From contig WAOQ01000036.1 in NCBI GenBank assembly GCA_015521205.1, positions 1 through 34,509 of the forward strand: 34,509 nt of DNA. Direction: 5' to 3'. Shown here in pieces: positions 6,854 through 16,220 of the stretch (position 1 is the first letter of the stretch; the number at the start of each line of letters is the position of its first letter). The notes under the pieces were generated by a model. That model did no database searches. It saw nothing but the letters and a program-made list of their open reading frames with translations, and had not been told where the DNA came from. Made by a program: the position numbers and the translations under genes. Origin of the DNA: Desulfurococcales archaeon (GTDB taxonomy: Archaea; Thermoproteota; Thermoprotei_A; Sulfolobales; Acidilobaceae).

Positions 6854-8713
6854 TTAGGTTCCTATTGTTATTTTTCCTAGCACTAGTATTGTGGCTATGA
6901 GTGTTATTATTACGAGTATTGTTGCATGGCGGAATCCTCCTGCTATTGAGCTGTCCTGTATTTTTCCTGCTACGAATCCCATTAGCCAGGAGTTGAATAT
7001 TCCTCCGACGCTTAGCATTGTTGCTACTCTTGCTATGTCTTGGGGTGTGAGATGGGTTCCTCCGCCGACTGCTACTTGTTCTCCGGTTATTCCTAGTGTT
7101 TGGATGGAGAATGATAGTACTAGGAGGCTTGCTACTGAGACCATTATTGCTCCGAAGTAGGGCATCATTATGAATGTGCGTAGTCTTCTTCGGAGTTCTT
7201 CTTCGAGGTCTACTATGCTGTTCGCGTATCTTGCGAGGCTGTCTAGTGTTTGGCTTGTGCCTCCGCCTACTTCTATGCCGTCGGCGAGGAATCTCATGTT
7301 GGCTAGGAGGATCCAGTTTCTCATTCCTCTTAGTGCTCTTCGCATTGCTTTTTCGAGGTCGAGTCCTATGTTTATTGCTACGGCGATGCGTCGTATGATC
7401 TTTGTTAGGGGTCCGTAGTCTCTTTCTGCTAGCATTACTATGCTTTTCTCGGGGCTTAGCCCGGTTTTCCTTACTTCTGCTAGGTCTCTTAGGAAGTTGG
7501 CGGTGGCCCGGTCTACTCCTTTGTTCTTGCGTTTCTCTTTTTCGTATACGATTAGTCCGGGGGCTGATATGGTTACTAGTGTGGCTCCGACTGTTAGGGA
7601 CATTCCTTGTATGGCTTGTACGCTGTAGTTTCCGTGGAAGACGCTGATGGCGTTGGTGGCGTAGAGGAATACTACGAATACTGTGAGGGATAGTGGTAGC
7701 CCGTAGAAGATGGAGAACCTGTAGGGTAGGTTGTATACTATGGGGGTCTTGGGCTGGGCGGAGTGTATCATGTAGAGTATGAGTATGGTGAGTGTGGGGA
7801 GTAGGACGAATGTGAAGAGGGCTAGTTGTGCGGTGCCTCCTAGTCCTCCTGCGGGGAAGACCGCTGATATTGTGAAGAATATGTAGAATACTAGTGTGAG
7901 TATGACTGCTATTGTTATGTATAGTTCTGTGAACATGCTCATTCTCTCGGCTATAGTTTTCAGTTCCTCTGTGCGGCGTGCGAATATGTCTTGTGTCCTT
8001 ATTTCTAGGTAGTGTAGAACGTCGCCGCCCGTCCTCACGGTGGTTACGTATCCGAGTATGAAGTCCCTGTAAAGTGTGCTTGGGTGATCGAGCGCGTTGT
8101 GTTCGAGGGCTTCTAGAGGGTCTTTACCGAATACTATGACGTCTCTTACAACGCGGCGCGCCTCCTCGCGCATTGCCTTGAATACTTTGAGGTTGGCTAC
8201 TCGTTCCAAGACCTTGGATACGTCTACGCCTCCTCTCGCCATGGTGGTTAGGTATGCCGTGAAGAATGGTAGCTCGGTCTCAACTCCTGATCGTCGTGCG
8301 CCTGTGGCCATTGAAGGGTATCCTATCATTAGCCCGAATGCTATTGCGGGTGAGAGGAGTATGAGTATGATTAGTATGAGTTTGGCGGCGAGGCTTATGG
8401 GGAGGAAGGCTGTGAGTAGTGAAATGTATATCGCCAGTGCGGCTATGGAGGTCGTTATTGCTAGGACTCTGGCCGCGTAGAGTTCGGGGTAGTAGTTTAG
8501 ACCGCTCTGTTTTATGGCTCGTTCTAGTTCGAATGTTTTTACGAGGCCTTTGGCGTATTTTCCGAAGTATGCTACGGAGAGGTAGTCTATTACGTCGCCG
8601 AAGGTTACGCGTCTCCTCTTTGGGCGGGCTAGGCGTTCTCGGGGACGTCTTAGCCGTCTTATTCTGTCTTTGAACCTTGCTATTTTTCTTCTGAGTCCTG
8701 TTGTGAGGGGCAT
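6854..8713 (-). CDS. Type IV pilus assembly membrane protein, TadC/FlaJ family
   Basis: This is the inner-membrane platform on which the ATPase acts to polymerise pilins. The 619 residues carry a basic N-terminus (about residues 8-35, rich in R/K), a first membrane block (about 80-130), a T2SSF domain containing FLPFFTAYLTTMARGG-like and GYVTTVRTGGD motifs, a second membrane block (about 260-330), and a second T2SSF domain (about 465-570) with the DGIEVGGGTSQTL loop. The C-terminus has further membrane helices. Two T2SSF domains are standard for archaeal FlaJ/TadC proteins. Start ATG 8713 follows GGGGGTGT; the open frame extends upstream into the ATPase gene but reads as low-quality basic sequence there. 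It lies 32 nt after the ATPase stop in the same operon. Confidence 0.88.
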   Translation of the reverse strand: MPLTTGLRRKIARFKDRIRRLRRPRERLARPKRRRVTFGDVIDYLSVAYFGKYAKGLVKTFELERAIKQSGLNYYPELYAARVLAITTSIAALAIYISLLTAFLPISLAAKLILIILILLSPAIAFGLMIGYPSMATGARRSGVETELPFFTAYLTTMARGGVDVSKVLERVANLKVFKAMREEARRVVRDVIVFGKDPLEALEHNALDHPSTLYRDFILGYVTTVRTGGDVLHYLEIRTQDIFARRTEELKTIAERMSMFTELYITIAVILTLVFYIFFTISAVFPAGGLGGTAQLALFTFVLLPTLTILILYMIHSAQPKTPIVYNLPYRFSIFYGLPLSLTVFVVFLYATNAISVFHGNYSVQAIQGMSLTVGATLVTISAPGLIVYEKEKRKNKGVDRATANFLRDLAEVRKTGLSPEKSIVMLAERDYGPLTKIIRRIAVAINIGLDLEKAMRRALRGMRNWILLANMRFLADGIEVGGGTSQTLDSLARYANSIVDLEEELRRRLRTFIMMPYFGAIMVSVASLLVLSFSIQTLGITGEQVAVGGGTHLTPQDIARVATMLSVGGIFNSWLMGFVAGKIQDSSIAGGFRHATILVIITLIATILVLGKITIGT

Positions 8714-8745
8714 CTGTTGTTTACACCCCCTTTTCGGTGGGGGGA

Positions 8746-9789
8746 TTAGAATAGTGGGCGGGGCGCTGTTAGGCTGTGTATTTTGCCTGTGGCTTGTCTG
8801 TAGACCTGTTCTGGGTTTGCGTAGTATTGGTGGATTACTCTTGCGAAGCGTCTGTAGTCGTATATCTTTTCGACTGCTGCCCATTGGAGCACTGCGGCTC
8901 TCCTGTTGATTTCCTCGAATATCCAGTCCATGGATTTGCCTGCCTCTTCGGCTATGCTTTTTAGTATTATACTGTTGTCTAGGTAGAGTTCGTGTTCTCT
9001 TGTAGCGGGGTTCCACCTGGCTACTCGGGGATAGTCGCCGAAGTCCCTTATTTCCCAGACGTCTGTGACTCTTCGGACTATCTTGTATGTGCCGTCGGGC
9101 TGGTAGAGTCTGACGCGTTTTATTACTAGTGCGAAGTTCATGAGTGGTATGTAGCTTTGGGGTATGTTCATGGGGGGGCTGATGAGCCTTTTCACCGCGG
9201 CGTCTATGTTTTCTGCGTGTAGGGTTGTCAGTCCTCCGTGCCCGGTTGCTATGGCTTGGAAGAGGACGTATGCTTCCTCACCGCGGACCTCTCCGACGAT
9301 TATTATGTCCGGCCTGTATCTGAGGCTTACTCTGATTAGGTCGTAAAGGCTTATCTCGCCTATCTTCTCTGGCCCTAGCCCGTAGCTCGGCCTTGATACG
9401 AGTTGTACCCAGTTTTCGAGGGGGATCCTGAGCTCTGGGGTGTCCTCTATAGTGACTACTTTGATTGTGGGGCGGAACATTGTTGCTAGCCCGTTGAGAG
9501 TTGTGGTTTTACCGCTTCCGGTGACACCCATTATGAGGCCGGTCATCTTGAACTCCATTGCCAGCCAGAAGTAGGCTGCTAGTTCAGCGCTTATAGTGCC
9601 GCCACGTATCATTTCGGGGACTGTTAGCGGGTTTTCCCTGAATTTTCTTATGGTGAAGCTGGATCCGCCGACGCTTACTTCTCTCTTGTAGGTGGCGGCT
9701 AATCTATGGCCTCCTGGGAGTATAGCGTCGACTATTGGGAATGCCACGCTTACATGTTTTCCGGCTTTGTGCGCTAGTCTGAGTATCAT
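8746..9789 (-). CDS. Type IV pilus assembly ATPase, C-terminal fragment (TadA/VirB11/GspE family)
   Basis: This part holds the whole ATPase core: Walker A GVTGSGKT (residues 88-95 from ATG 9789), Asp box TIEDTPEL, Walker B DIIIVGEVRG (161-170), and His box ATGHGGLTTLHA (181-192). It would power pilin assembly with the TadC-like protein next door. The fragment begins exactly where intact homologues continue in one chain. The frame upstream is the same, and only a TAA at 9804-9802 and four further codons (T-L-D-S) separate it from the N-terminal part. There is no ribosome site ahead of ATG 9789. Either the gene is a pseudogene, or the halves are made separately, or the TAA is read through or is a sequence error. 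Confidence 0.85.
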   Translation of the reverse strand: MILRLAHKAGKHVSVAFPIVDAILPGGHRLAATYKREVSVGGSSFTIRKFRENPLTVPEMIRGGTISAELAAYFWLAMEFKMTGLIMGVTGSGKTTTLNGLATMFRPTIKVVTIEDTPELRIPLENWVQLVSRPSYGLGPEKIGEISLYDLIRVSLRYRPDIIIVGEVRGEEAYVLFQAIATGHGGLTTLHAENIDAAVKRLISPPMNIPQSYIPLMNFALVIKRVRLYQPDGTYKIVRRVTDVWEIRDFGDYPRVARWNPATREHELYLDNSIILKSIAEEAGKSMDWIFEEINRRAAVLQWAAVEKIYDYRRFARVIHQYYANPEQVYRQATGKIHSLTAPRPLF

Positions 9790-9801
9790 GCTGTCGAGTG
9801 T

Positions 9802-10407
9802 TTATTCGTCGGTGAAGACTATGTTTGAGGGTATGCTTTCGAATTCTCTGTGCCAGACGAATATTGGCCTGTTCAGTCCGTCACAGCTTATATCCTCGAC
9901 GTAGGGGTCCTTGAATAATGGGTCTATGACGCCGAATCCTATGGTGTCCCTTATTATGTAGTAGAGGATCTTAGCCCAGCTGACGCCTGGGAGTAGCCCA
10001 AGGCGTAGTTGGTACCTGCTTATGACCCGTTTTGCTTCCCGTTGGAAGTGCTCTTGGTAATCAACGCCGGGGGGTGGGGGTTCGAGTTCCCAGTAGAGTA
10101 TATCCATGAGTTTGTCATAGAGTTCTTTCTCGTCTCGGCTGAGCGGGATCTCGTCAACTATATAGCGGCGATCTTTGGTTTCAGGGTTTTCTACTATTAC
10201 GGCGTGGGACCAGGGGTCCTCGAGGGGGTATCGCTTTATGATTTTGTAGCCTCTGGGTATACCCGTGGCTATGTACCCGCTCAATCTTTCGCGGGCCATC
10301 TCCTCAATCTGTCTTCGGAGTATAGACTCCGCTTCTTCGGGGGTCGGAGCTTTTTCTTCCTTCTTCTTTTTACTTAGTAGTCCTTTGATTTTTGGTAGTC
10401 GTGGCAA
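9802..10407 (-). CDS. Type IV pilus assembly ATPase, N-terminal fragment ending at in-frame TAA
   Basis: The 201 residues form the N-terminal domain of the same ATPase: a lysine-rich start (LSKKKKEEK), then the conserved GFGVIDPLFKDPYVEDI and the HREFESIPSNIVF segment that in the family leads straight into the second half of the N-terminal domain. Translation stops at TAA 9804-9802 right after FTDE, in a place with no domain boundary. N- and C-fragments plus five codons would give about 553 residues, normal for an archaeal TadA-type ATPase. The start is TTG 10407 because an in-frame stop precedes it closely and GGGAGGAGG lies 11 nt upstream. It is the first gene of the operon with the platform protein. 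Confidence 0.82.
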   Translation of the reverse strand: MPRLPKIKGLLSKKKKEEKAPTPEEAESILRRQIEEMARERLSGYIATGIPRGYKIIKRYPLEDPWSHAVIVENPETKDRRYIVDEIPLSRDEKELYDKLMDILYWELEPPPPGVDYQEHFQREAKRVISRYQLRLGLLPGVSWAKILYYIIRDTIGFGVIDPLFKDPYVEDISCDGLNRPIFVWHREFESIPSNIVFTDE

Positions 10408-10533
10408 AACTTATTGCCTCCTCCCGCTGTTAAGCATCCCAAGAACCTCATTGACCTCATAGGAGTAATAACTTTTCCATTGAACTCAACGACAATGTCA
10501 TCCAGCATCCTATGAATGGATGTGTAGGATAAT

Positions 10534-10543
10534 GATATTTATC
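10534..10543 (-). promoter_or_regulatory. Probable promoter of pilus assembly operon
   Basis: On the minus strand GATAAATATC is a TATA-like box, predicting a start site near 10512 and a leader of about 100 nt before the ATPase. The rest of the 250-nt gap up to 10657 holds no gene I can support; it must also contain the promoter of the divergent surface-protein gene, which I could not place. Confidence 0.35.
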
Positions 10544-10657
10544 TGTAAGAGATAGTAATGTATTACAGCATGTCCGAGAAGGGCTATAGCTGGGCCTAGC
10601 GGGACGGGTGATTCGCGTTCCCCCGGGGGTCTAGTGGATAGTTTATGGTGATAGGAA

Positions 10658-13600
10658 TTGAGTAGCAAAGATTCGACAAGCCTTGGGAGAATCCTCCCAG
10701 CTATTCTACTTATAATAACACTCCTAGCAATGCCGGCAACCACTGTCAGCGCACAAAACAACCAGTTGCCCTTCGAGGTTACCGTATCGCTATCCCATAT
10801 CTACAATGCCATGAAATACGAGTTCCTCAACAACTACTCGTTAAGAACAGCCATCCAAGACGAGAACCGTTCAATAATCTATATGGCTGGAACGGGTTTT
10901 GCCGCTGCACTAAACCCCTATGAGGGCAGCGTATCTTGGACTTATAGCTTGACGGGAACCGCTACGGCAATGTCTATATCCGGGAGCCCTGGGCGATGGA
11001 TGGGTATAGGGACTGACGCAGGAGAGTTAGTGGCTATTGACACGTTTAACGTCTCTAATTCCAAGTACTTCCAAGGTGTTAGAGGGTCTGTCACCGGTCT
11101 CGAAGTTGCCGGGGATGCTAATGGGTATGTCCTAGGTGGTGTTGACGATCAAGGTTTCCTATACCTTTACCGGATAGGAAGTCCTTACTGGTTCGAGATG
11201 GGCCCGACCCCTGATCCTTCGGTATACCGTTCCCTGGCAAACTATACCGTTATGTCCGTAAACGTCCTTGAAAACCGTACCTCAACCTTGTCCTACGTTA
11301 AAAACTCGTCTCTCATGCTTGTATATGCCGCCCCTCAAGTAGGCGGCACGCTCATGCTTCCCACAATCGTTGGCGAACTCTACTATCTCAATGGGACAGA
11401 TATTATACCAGCGTCCCTCGACCCCAAAGGCATAGGAGGATCCGAAAATACCAACTATACCGTTAATGCCTCCTACATAATTCTTATACACAACAATGAT
11501 ACTGGCGGTGAAAGCTATTACAGTAGCATCATAGAGCTTAACGGTACCGCTTACCCTGTTAGTTATAGGTTCCATTTGCTCCCGGGAAAGTATTCGGTTT
11601 CTGTATATCTCAGCTATGCATATTTCAACCAGACGAGTAATACGACCATGTACTATAACTATTCTATAGATTCTATTCCATTAGAAGTGAAGCCGAACAA
11701 CCTGCACGTCCTGACAAGTTGGAGTACGCCTCTTAACCAAACCACAATGCCCCCTCCCTCCCTTGAGAATGCCAACAGTGATCCCTATCTTAGCATCCCC
11801 AAAGGCTCATATTATACCCAGTTTATACTTCTAAACGCTTCTAATGCGCCGAATATCGATCCAAACAGAGACCTTCGCTTCCTATGGCTCCCTCTACCCC
11901 TCTATGGTGGAACCACGGGGACTATCGATTTTCCAGGGGATCTTCGGGTACTAGCCTTCGTCTCACCCCCGCAAGCACCGCCTGCCTGGTCTAACCTCAG
12001 CATTATGCCATGGGGACCCGCTACCTCGCTGCTCGTTATAGGGGGAGACGATTTCGTGGCATTCTATTATCTGAACGAGACGGGTGGGAATGCCACCTTC
12101 TTCTATCAGTGGAGCTTTATGGACGGTACACCGTATACTGCAGATGTATCCCCCGACGGCAGGATGATTGCTGTAGGCACTAGTGGGGGTTTGACATACC
12201 TATTCGTCTGGAACGATACAGAGGCAAGATATACTGCCGCGTGGACCTACGCTCTAGGAGAACCTGTTGACAAGGTTAGGTTCCTCCATAACGGTACATA
12301 TCTCTTGTTGGGCGGGGACAACGGCGTGCTCCAGCTCATGAATTTGTCAATCAACCCCCCGGTTTGGCAACCCCTCTGGAGAGGCGGGCCCGGGTTTAAC
12401 GGTATTATAAGTGGGGTATCCCCCCTGGCCGGAGTCTTAGCAAGGGATACTATGGATTACATAGTAATAGTTCCCGCTGAGGGCTCGTATGTAACGGCTA
12501 TGAAAGAATTAAACCCAGATAATCCTAGGCTTTACCCATTGTTAGTCTACTCCACCAACTACTATCATTACCTCAACGGTACAACAACCAACGAGCTGGC
12601 ATTAGGCAGGAACTTTACCCTATACGAAGACGGATCGCCCGTCGCGTTCTCTACCGTCACGAACATAACTTCCAACCTAACAGCCGCCCTCTTCTACGTA
12701 CCAGTGGGAATATACAACGTAAAGACCGTATACTCGGGATATGGCGAAGCCTATACAAGCGTAACGGTGAGTGGCGGAGGAGTTACAACCGTTGACCTAG
12801 ACCTCCATCTTACAGAACATCTAATACAAACCATTGTGCCTGAGCCGAGTGACTCCACCGACGGTACAAGGCTGGTCGCCGGTCCCTTGCCGGAGGTACA
12901 GCTCTCGCTTAACGCTAGCGCCTCACCGCAAGGTTTGATACCGTACGACCTAAACGCGGAGACCGATGCCCAAGGCCAGGCGCTTGTATGGGTTTGGAGC
13001 AACATTACCTACATCATAACAGCCTCAAAGGAATATTACCTACAACCATCGCCAGTCACCTTGCCTGCATCTCCAAGTAGTAGCAACGTGACTGTGGAAA
13101 TGCTGCCAGTACTAACGGATGTCTATTTGAACATTGTCGACTCCGACCTTTATTCTATAGGTCAAAACTACCCGGTAACAGGAGCCACTGTAGTCATCTC
13201 GACTAACGGGAGGAATATGACGTTAACTACGGATCAGTACGGAACTGTCCACGTTAGGTTGCCCGGCGGCTCGTTTACCTTGTCTATAAATGCGCAGTAC
13301 TACTATGTCGACGTTGAAAGGCTTGATATACCATTCTCCAACACGCCGTCCCCCGTATACGAGACCATCCTCTTGAACCCTATCTATTATACGGTATCCT
13401 TACAGGCACTATACAATCCAGACACTACAGAGGGCTTTGTATCGGGCGGCGTGCCCAGCGTTACTGTAACTGCCGTCCACCAAGGACTAACTATTCCCCC
13501 CATCACAGTGGTCACCGGCCCCGACGGCAATGCGTACCTATCGTTGCGTGCTGGCAACTATACGCTTACACTTTCAAGCCCCTACACAGAGACTACAACA

Positions 13601-15922
13601 TTACCGTTACAGGTGACTGGAGATGCTAATATACAGGTACAGTTGGATGCTAAACAGTCTAGCTTTACCCTCAGGATCATAGACATAAACTATAATGTAC
13701 CGATTCCGGGGGTAGAGGTAAAACTCACATATGTAGGCGGTAATAGCAAAGTATTCACATTGGAGAACGGTTCTCTACAGGTCTCCATACCTTACGGTGA
13801 CTATACGCTGGAAATAACGCATCCAAGATACATCGGCATCCAAACCACCCTAACGGTAGATCGGCCTTCAATCTCCACCTCAACACAATTACAACCCAGA
13901 TACGCCTACCTCACTATAGAACCACAAAGTGCAGAAAACGTGGTAAATATCACATCGGCATACACGGTAACGTTCCCAAGGACGCCCATACAACAATTCC
14001 AAGTCATTATAACACCCTGGGACGATTTCCTCTCCTACCTAGGCATAGGTAATTACACACTCTACACTCCAGATACTCAGCTCGGCATAAGCCTTTACGT
14101 TGGAATCTACAATGTAACAATAATCCGTGACGGCTTCCAACCGTTAACCATCACATTAAACCTAACTGGTGACCTTGATCTTCAACCATTGCTACAGTCC
14201 ATCCTCTACAATGTAAACCTAACCTTCATCGATCCGACACTAAATCTCCCTGGAGGGGTGATACCCATATCAAACCAGTTGCCTTTATCGCTCACGATAA
14301 TCTCTTGGAACGGGATACAATTAGGCGTATCGGCTAGACTGACAGATCAAGCAGTGCTAACCCTACCGCCTGGATACTACGTTTTAAACGCATCCCTTGA
14401 AGGATATCAACCAATCTTGATCGATCTAGAAGTGGAGGAGGACACACAGTATACGGCGCTCGTTGATCCTATCACAGTAGCAGTAACAATAGATCTCACA
14501 GCAGTAGACTCGTCCACCGGCGAGGAGTTAGGACCCATCAACCAAGGCAACCTAACACTAGTCTACACACCACTCCCCCTAACCACGAACACTACAGTAG
14601 AAGTCAACTTCGGAACAGTCTCTACCGACCTAAGACCCGGGGTCTACACTGCTATTTACAGCTATATGGACCTAGTCCTCCAAGCACAGTTCCAAGTCCC
14701 CGAACAGGTAGATACAGCAGAAGTTAGGGTAGAGTTCACCGTGCCTAGAATGGAGTTCCTATTCACTGTTTCCGACGCTGAATCGTCGTTATATGATGTT
14801 AATGCTACCGTTGAACTACATTATCTGGGTCCATTTGGAAATGTGGAGGATGCCGTGTTCTCCGTATCAACTAGGCAGGGCGCGGTATCCCTTAGGTTAC
14901 TGCCGGGCGTATACGAGCTAACCGCGATGGCAAAATACTACGTTAATACAACACTAAGCCCGGTATACCTGCTGTCTCCGAACACTACAGTTAACATACA
15001 AATGGAACCCATAAAGTACTATGTAACGTTTGACGTGAGAACCCCCGAGGGCGATCCCGTAGCACGTGCTAGACTAACACTAGTCAACCTAGATACAGGC
15101 GAGACCGTCACCACGTCCGTAATAGACGGGACAGCATCTATAACAGACGGTCTCAGAGCAGGCAGGTACTCGGCGTCCATTATGCCAGAAGCATACTATC
15201 TACGCGAGTCCACTATAACCGTGACTATCCCGGATAATCTTACTGGCGCATCAATCATACCTGTTACCCTAAACTATACCATGTTCAATATAACAATAGA
15301 GCTACGGGACTCTCAGACCGGGAACCTCATAGGCTTGTCATATCTGGTAAAATATGTCAGAGAGGGTAATCTCGAATGCGCAAATTGCAGTGGATCATTC
15401 AATGTATCCGGGAAAGGAAGCATAATATTACCGTATGGCACATACAAGCTTACCTTCTCACCATTAACAATGGACGTATACACGTTCCCCGACGAGGTAA
15501 CGATAGAGGCGGACGCTAACAAAACAGTCCCCGTAACAGCTGATCCCAAGATATACACTGTAGTAGTTACTGTAACCAATGACCTAGGAGAGCCATTGAA
15601 AGGCGCTCTAGTCACAATCGTTGATTCGAATGGTATAATACGGTTTGGCGGATTGACAACCGACGACGGTACTATTGAGGCACAGTTGACTTATGGTGCA
15701 TACCAGGTTGTAGTCGATGCAAACGGGTACCACCAGTTGCAGAAAACAATAACGGTGCCCGACCAAACGAATGTACCCCTAAGCCTCCAACCAACTCTTA
15801 CGACCAAACTGAAACGGATGACGCCGATATTCGTGGGCATGGCGGGTCTCATAATATTTGGAATAGCGTTCTATAGGATAAGTAGGAGGATAATGGGGCG
15901 AATGGAAGAAGAGTACTTCTAA
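10658..15922 (+). CDS. Giant secreted surface protein, beta-propeller plus repeated Ig-like/carboxypeptidase-regulatory domains, C-terminal membrane anchor
   Basis: The 1754-residue protein starts with a signal peptide (ILPAILLIITLLAMPATTVSAQ, shown by the hydrophobic run and AQ cut site). Residues about 50-650 read like beta-propeller blades (for example ADVSPDGRMIAVGTSGG and LLLGGDNGVLQLMNL). From about 670 to 1700 come many repeats of roughly 80-100 residues of the carboxypeptidase-regulatory/Ig type, each with a PGxY or LRAGxYTL-like turn. The C-terminus has one membrane helix (IFVGMAGLIIFGIAFY) and a basic tail. N-glycosylation sequons are very frequent and lysine is scarce, as in S-layer-associated archaeal proteins. 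It starts at TTG 10658 with GGTGAT upstream, and is divergent from the pilus operon. A cell-surface adhesin, stalk or S-layer anchor is likely; the exact role is unknown. Confidence 0.75.
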   Translation: MSSKDSTSLGRILPAILLIITLLAMPATTVSAQNNQLPFEVTVSLSHIYNAMKYEFLNNYSLRTAIQDENRSIIYMAGTGFAAALNPYEGSVSWTYSLTGTATAMSISGSPGRWMGIGTDAGELVAIDTFNVSNSKYFQGVRGSVTGLEVAGDANGYVLGGVDDQGFLYLYRIGSPYWFEMGPTPDPSVYRSLANYTVMSVNVLENRTSTLSYVKNSSLMLVYAAPQVGGTLMLPTIVGELYYLNGTDIIPASLDPKGIGGSENTNYTVNASYIILIHNNDTGGESYYSSIIELNGTAYPVSYRFHLLPGKYSVSVYLSYAYFNQTSNTTMYYNYSIDSIPLEVKPNNLHVLTSWSTPLNQTTMPPPSLENANSDPYLSIPKGSYYTQFILLNASNAPNIDPNRDLRFLWLPLPLYGGTTGTIDFPGDLRVLAFVSPPQAPPAWSNLSIMPWGPATSLLVIGGDDFVAFYYLNETGGNATFFYQWSFMDGTPYTADVSPDGRMIAVGTSGGLTYLFVWNDTEARYTAAWTYALGEPVDKVRFLHNGTYLLLGGDNGVLQLMNLSINPPVWQPLWRGGPGFNGIISGVSPLAGVLARDTMDYIVIVPAEGSYVTAMKELNPDNPRLYPLLVYSTNYYHYLNGTTTNELALGRNFTLYEDGSPVAFSTVTNITSNLTAALFYVPVGIYNVKTVYSGYGEAYTSVTVSGGGVTTVDLDLHLTEHLIQTIVPEPSDSTDGTRLVAGPLPEVQLSLNASASPQGLIPYDLNAETDAQGQALVWVWSNITYIITASKEYYLQPSPVTLPASPSSSNVTVEMLPVLTDVYLNIVDSDLYSIGQNYPVTGATVVISTNGRNMTLTTDQYGTVHVRLPGGSFTLSINAQYYYVDVERLDIPFSNTPSPVYETILLNPIYYTVSLQALYNPDTTEGFVSGGVPSVTVTAVHQGLTIPPITVVTGPDGNAYLSLRAGNYTLTLSSPYTETTTLPLQVTGDANIQVQLDAKQSSFTLRIIDINYNVPIPGVEVKLTYVGGNSKVFTLENGSLQVSIPYGDYTLEITHPRYIGIQTTLTVDRPSISTSTQLQPRYAYLTIEPQSAENVVNITSAYTVTFPRTPIQQFQVIITPWDDFLSYLGIGNYTLYTPDTQLGISLYVGIYNVTIIRDGFQPLTITLNLTGDLDLQPLLQSILYNVNLTFIDPTLNLPGGVIPISNQLPLSLTIISWNGIQLGVSARLTDQAVLTLPPGYYVLNASLEGYQPILIDLEVEEDTQYTALVDPITVAVTIDLTAVDSSTGEELGPINQGNLTLVYTPLPLTTNTTVEVNFGTVSTDLRPGVYTAIYSYMDLVLQAQFQVPEQVDTAEVRVEFTVPRMEFLFTVSDAESSLYDVNATVELHYLGPFGNVEDAVFSVSTRQGAVSLRLLPGVYELTAMAKYYVNTTLSPVYLLSPNTTVNIQMEPIKYYVTFDVRTPEGDPVARARLTLVNLDTGETVTTSVIDGTASITDGLRAGRYSASIMPEAYYLRESTITVTIPDNLTGASIIPVTLNYTMFNITIELRDSQTGNLIGLSYLVKYVREGNLECANCSGSFNVSGKGSIILPYGTYKLTFSPLTMDVYTFPDEVTIEADANKTVPVTADPKIYTVVVTVTNDLGEPLKGALVTIVDSNGIIRFGGLTTDDGTIEAQLTYGAYQVVVDANGYHQLQKTITVPDQTNVPLSLQPTLTTKLKRMTPIFVGMAGLIIFGIAFYRISRRIMGRMEEEYF

Positions 15923-15980
15923 CCTTCCTATTTCTTTATCACACCTTCAACAAGTTATCTTGTTGGTGTTGCTGGAGAAG

Positions 15981-15988
15981 AGTTTTAT
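15981..15988 (+). promoter_or_regulatory. TATA-like box for small coiled-coil gene
   Basis: AGTTTTATCC lies about 45 nt upstream of ATG 16027. The T-rich stretch just before it (TATTTCTTTATC, from 15948) may end the surface-protein transcript. Confidence 0.3.
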
Positions 15989-16026
15989 CCCGGATGTACC
16001 GCCTCACTCTGAAACGGTGTGGAGCA

Positions 16027-16194
16027 ATGCCGTTACCGACTAAGGATGAGGTAGTCGTCGAGGCTAAGGCGAAGATCGAGGACGCATACAAGAGCGCCGC
16101 TGAAAAACTAGAATCTAGAAAGAAACAGCGGTTAGAAGAACTACATAAAGAGTTAGACGAAGCTGTTAGGGAATTCGCCTCCCGTGTAGGCTAG
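16027..16194 (+). CDS. Small charged coiled-coil protein
   Basis: This 55-residue protein begins MPLPTKDEVV and is then an almost unbroken charged helix (AKAKIEDAYKSAAEKLESR and onward), with heptad-like spacing suitable for a coiled coil. GGTGTGGAG lies just upstream of ATG 16027, which is better than the earlier in-frame ATG at 15994. A T run at 16218-16222 could end the transcript. It resembles the helical stalk subunits (E/H type) of archaeal ATP synthases in composition only. No ATP synthase genes are nearby, so I do not assign it. It sits between the giant surface protein and the DUF131/cdv genes. Confidence 0.55.
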   Translation: MPLPTKDEVVVEAKAKIEDAYKSAAEKLESRKKQRLEELHKELDEAVREFASRVG

Positions 16195-16220
16195 GAGGTC
16201 AGAAACTAAAGCTATACTTT

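Noticed and set aside
8714-9016. N-terminal extension of the pilus platform protein
   Set aside because: It overlaps the ATPase gene in another frame and reads as biased arginine-rich sequence; ATG 8713 has its own ribosome site and a normal family N-terminus.
5054-10407. Archaellum operon
   Set aside because: There are no FlaF, FlaG, FlaH or FlaX-type genes, and the assembly pair plus short pilins fits an adhesive type IV pilus better.
10374-10508. Possible 44-residue leader ORF (begins MLDDIVVEFNGK) overlapping the ATPase start in another frame
   Set aside because: It fits close behind the predicted transcription start, but it is short, has no ribosome site, and nothing supports its being a protein.
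10570-10640. GC-rich stretch that looked like a tRNA or box C/D RNA
   Set aside because: No T-loop consensus, acceptor stem or proper C and D boxes could be found on either strand.
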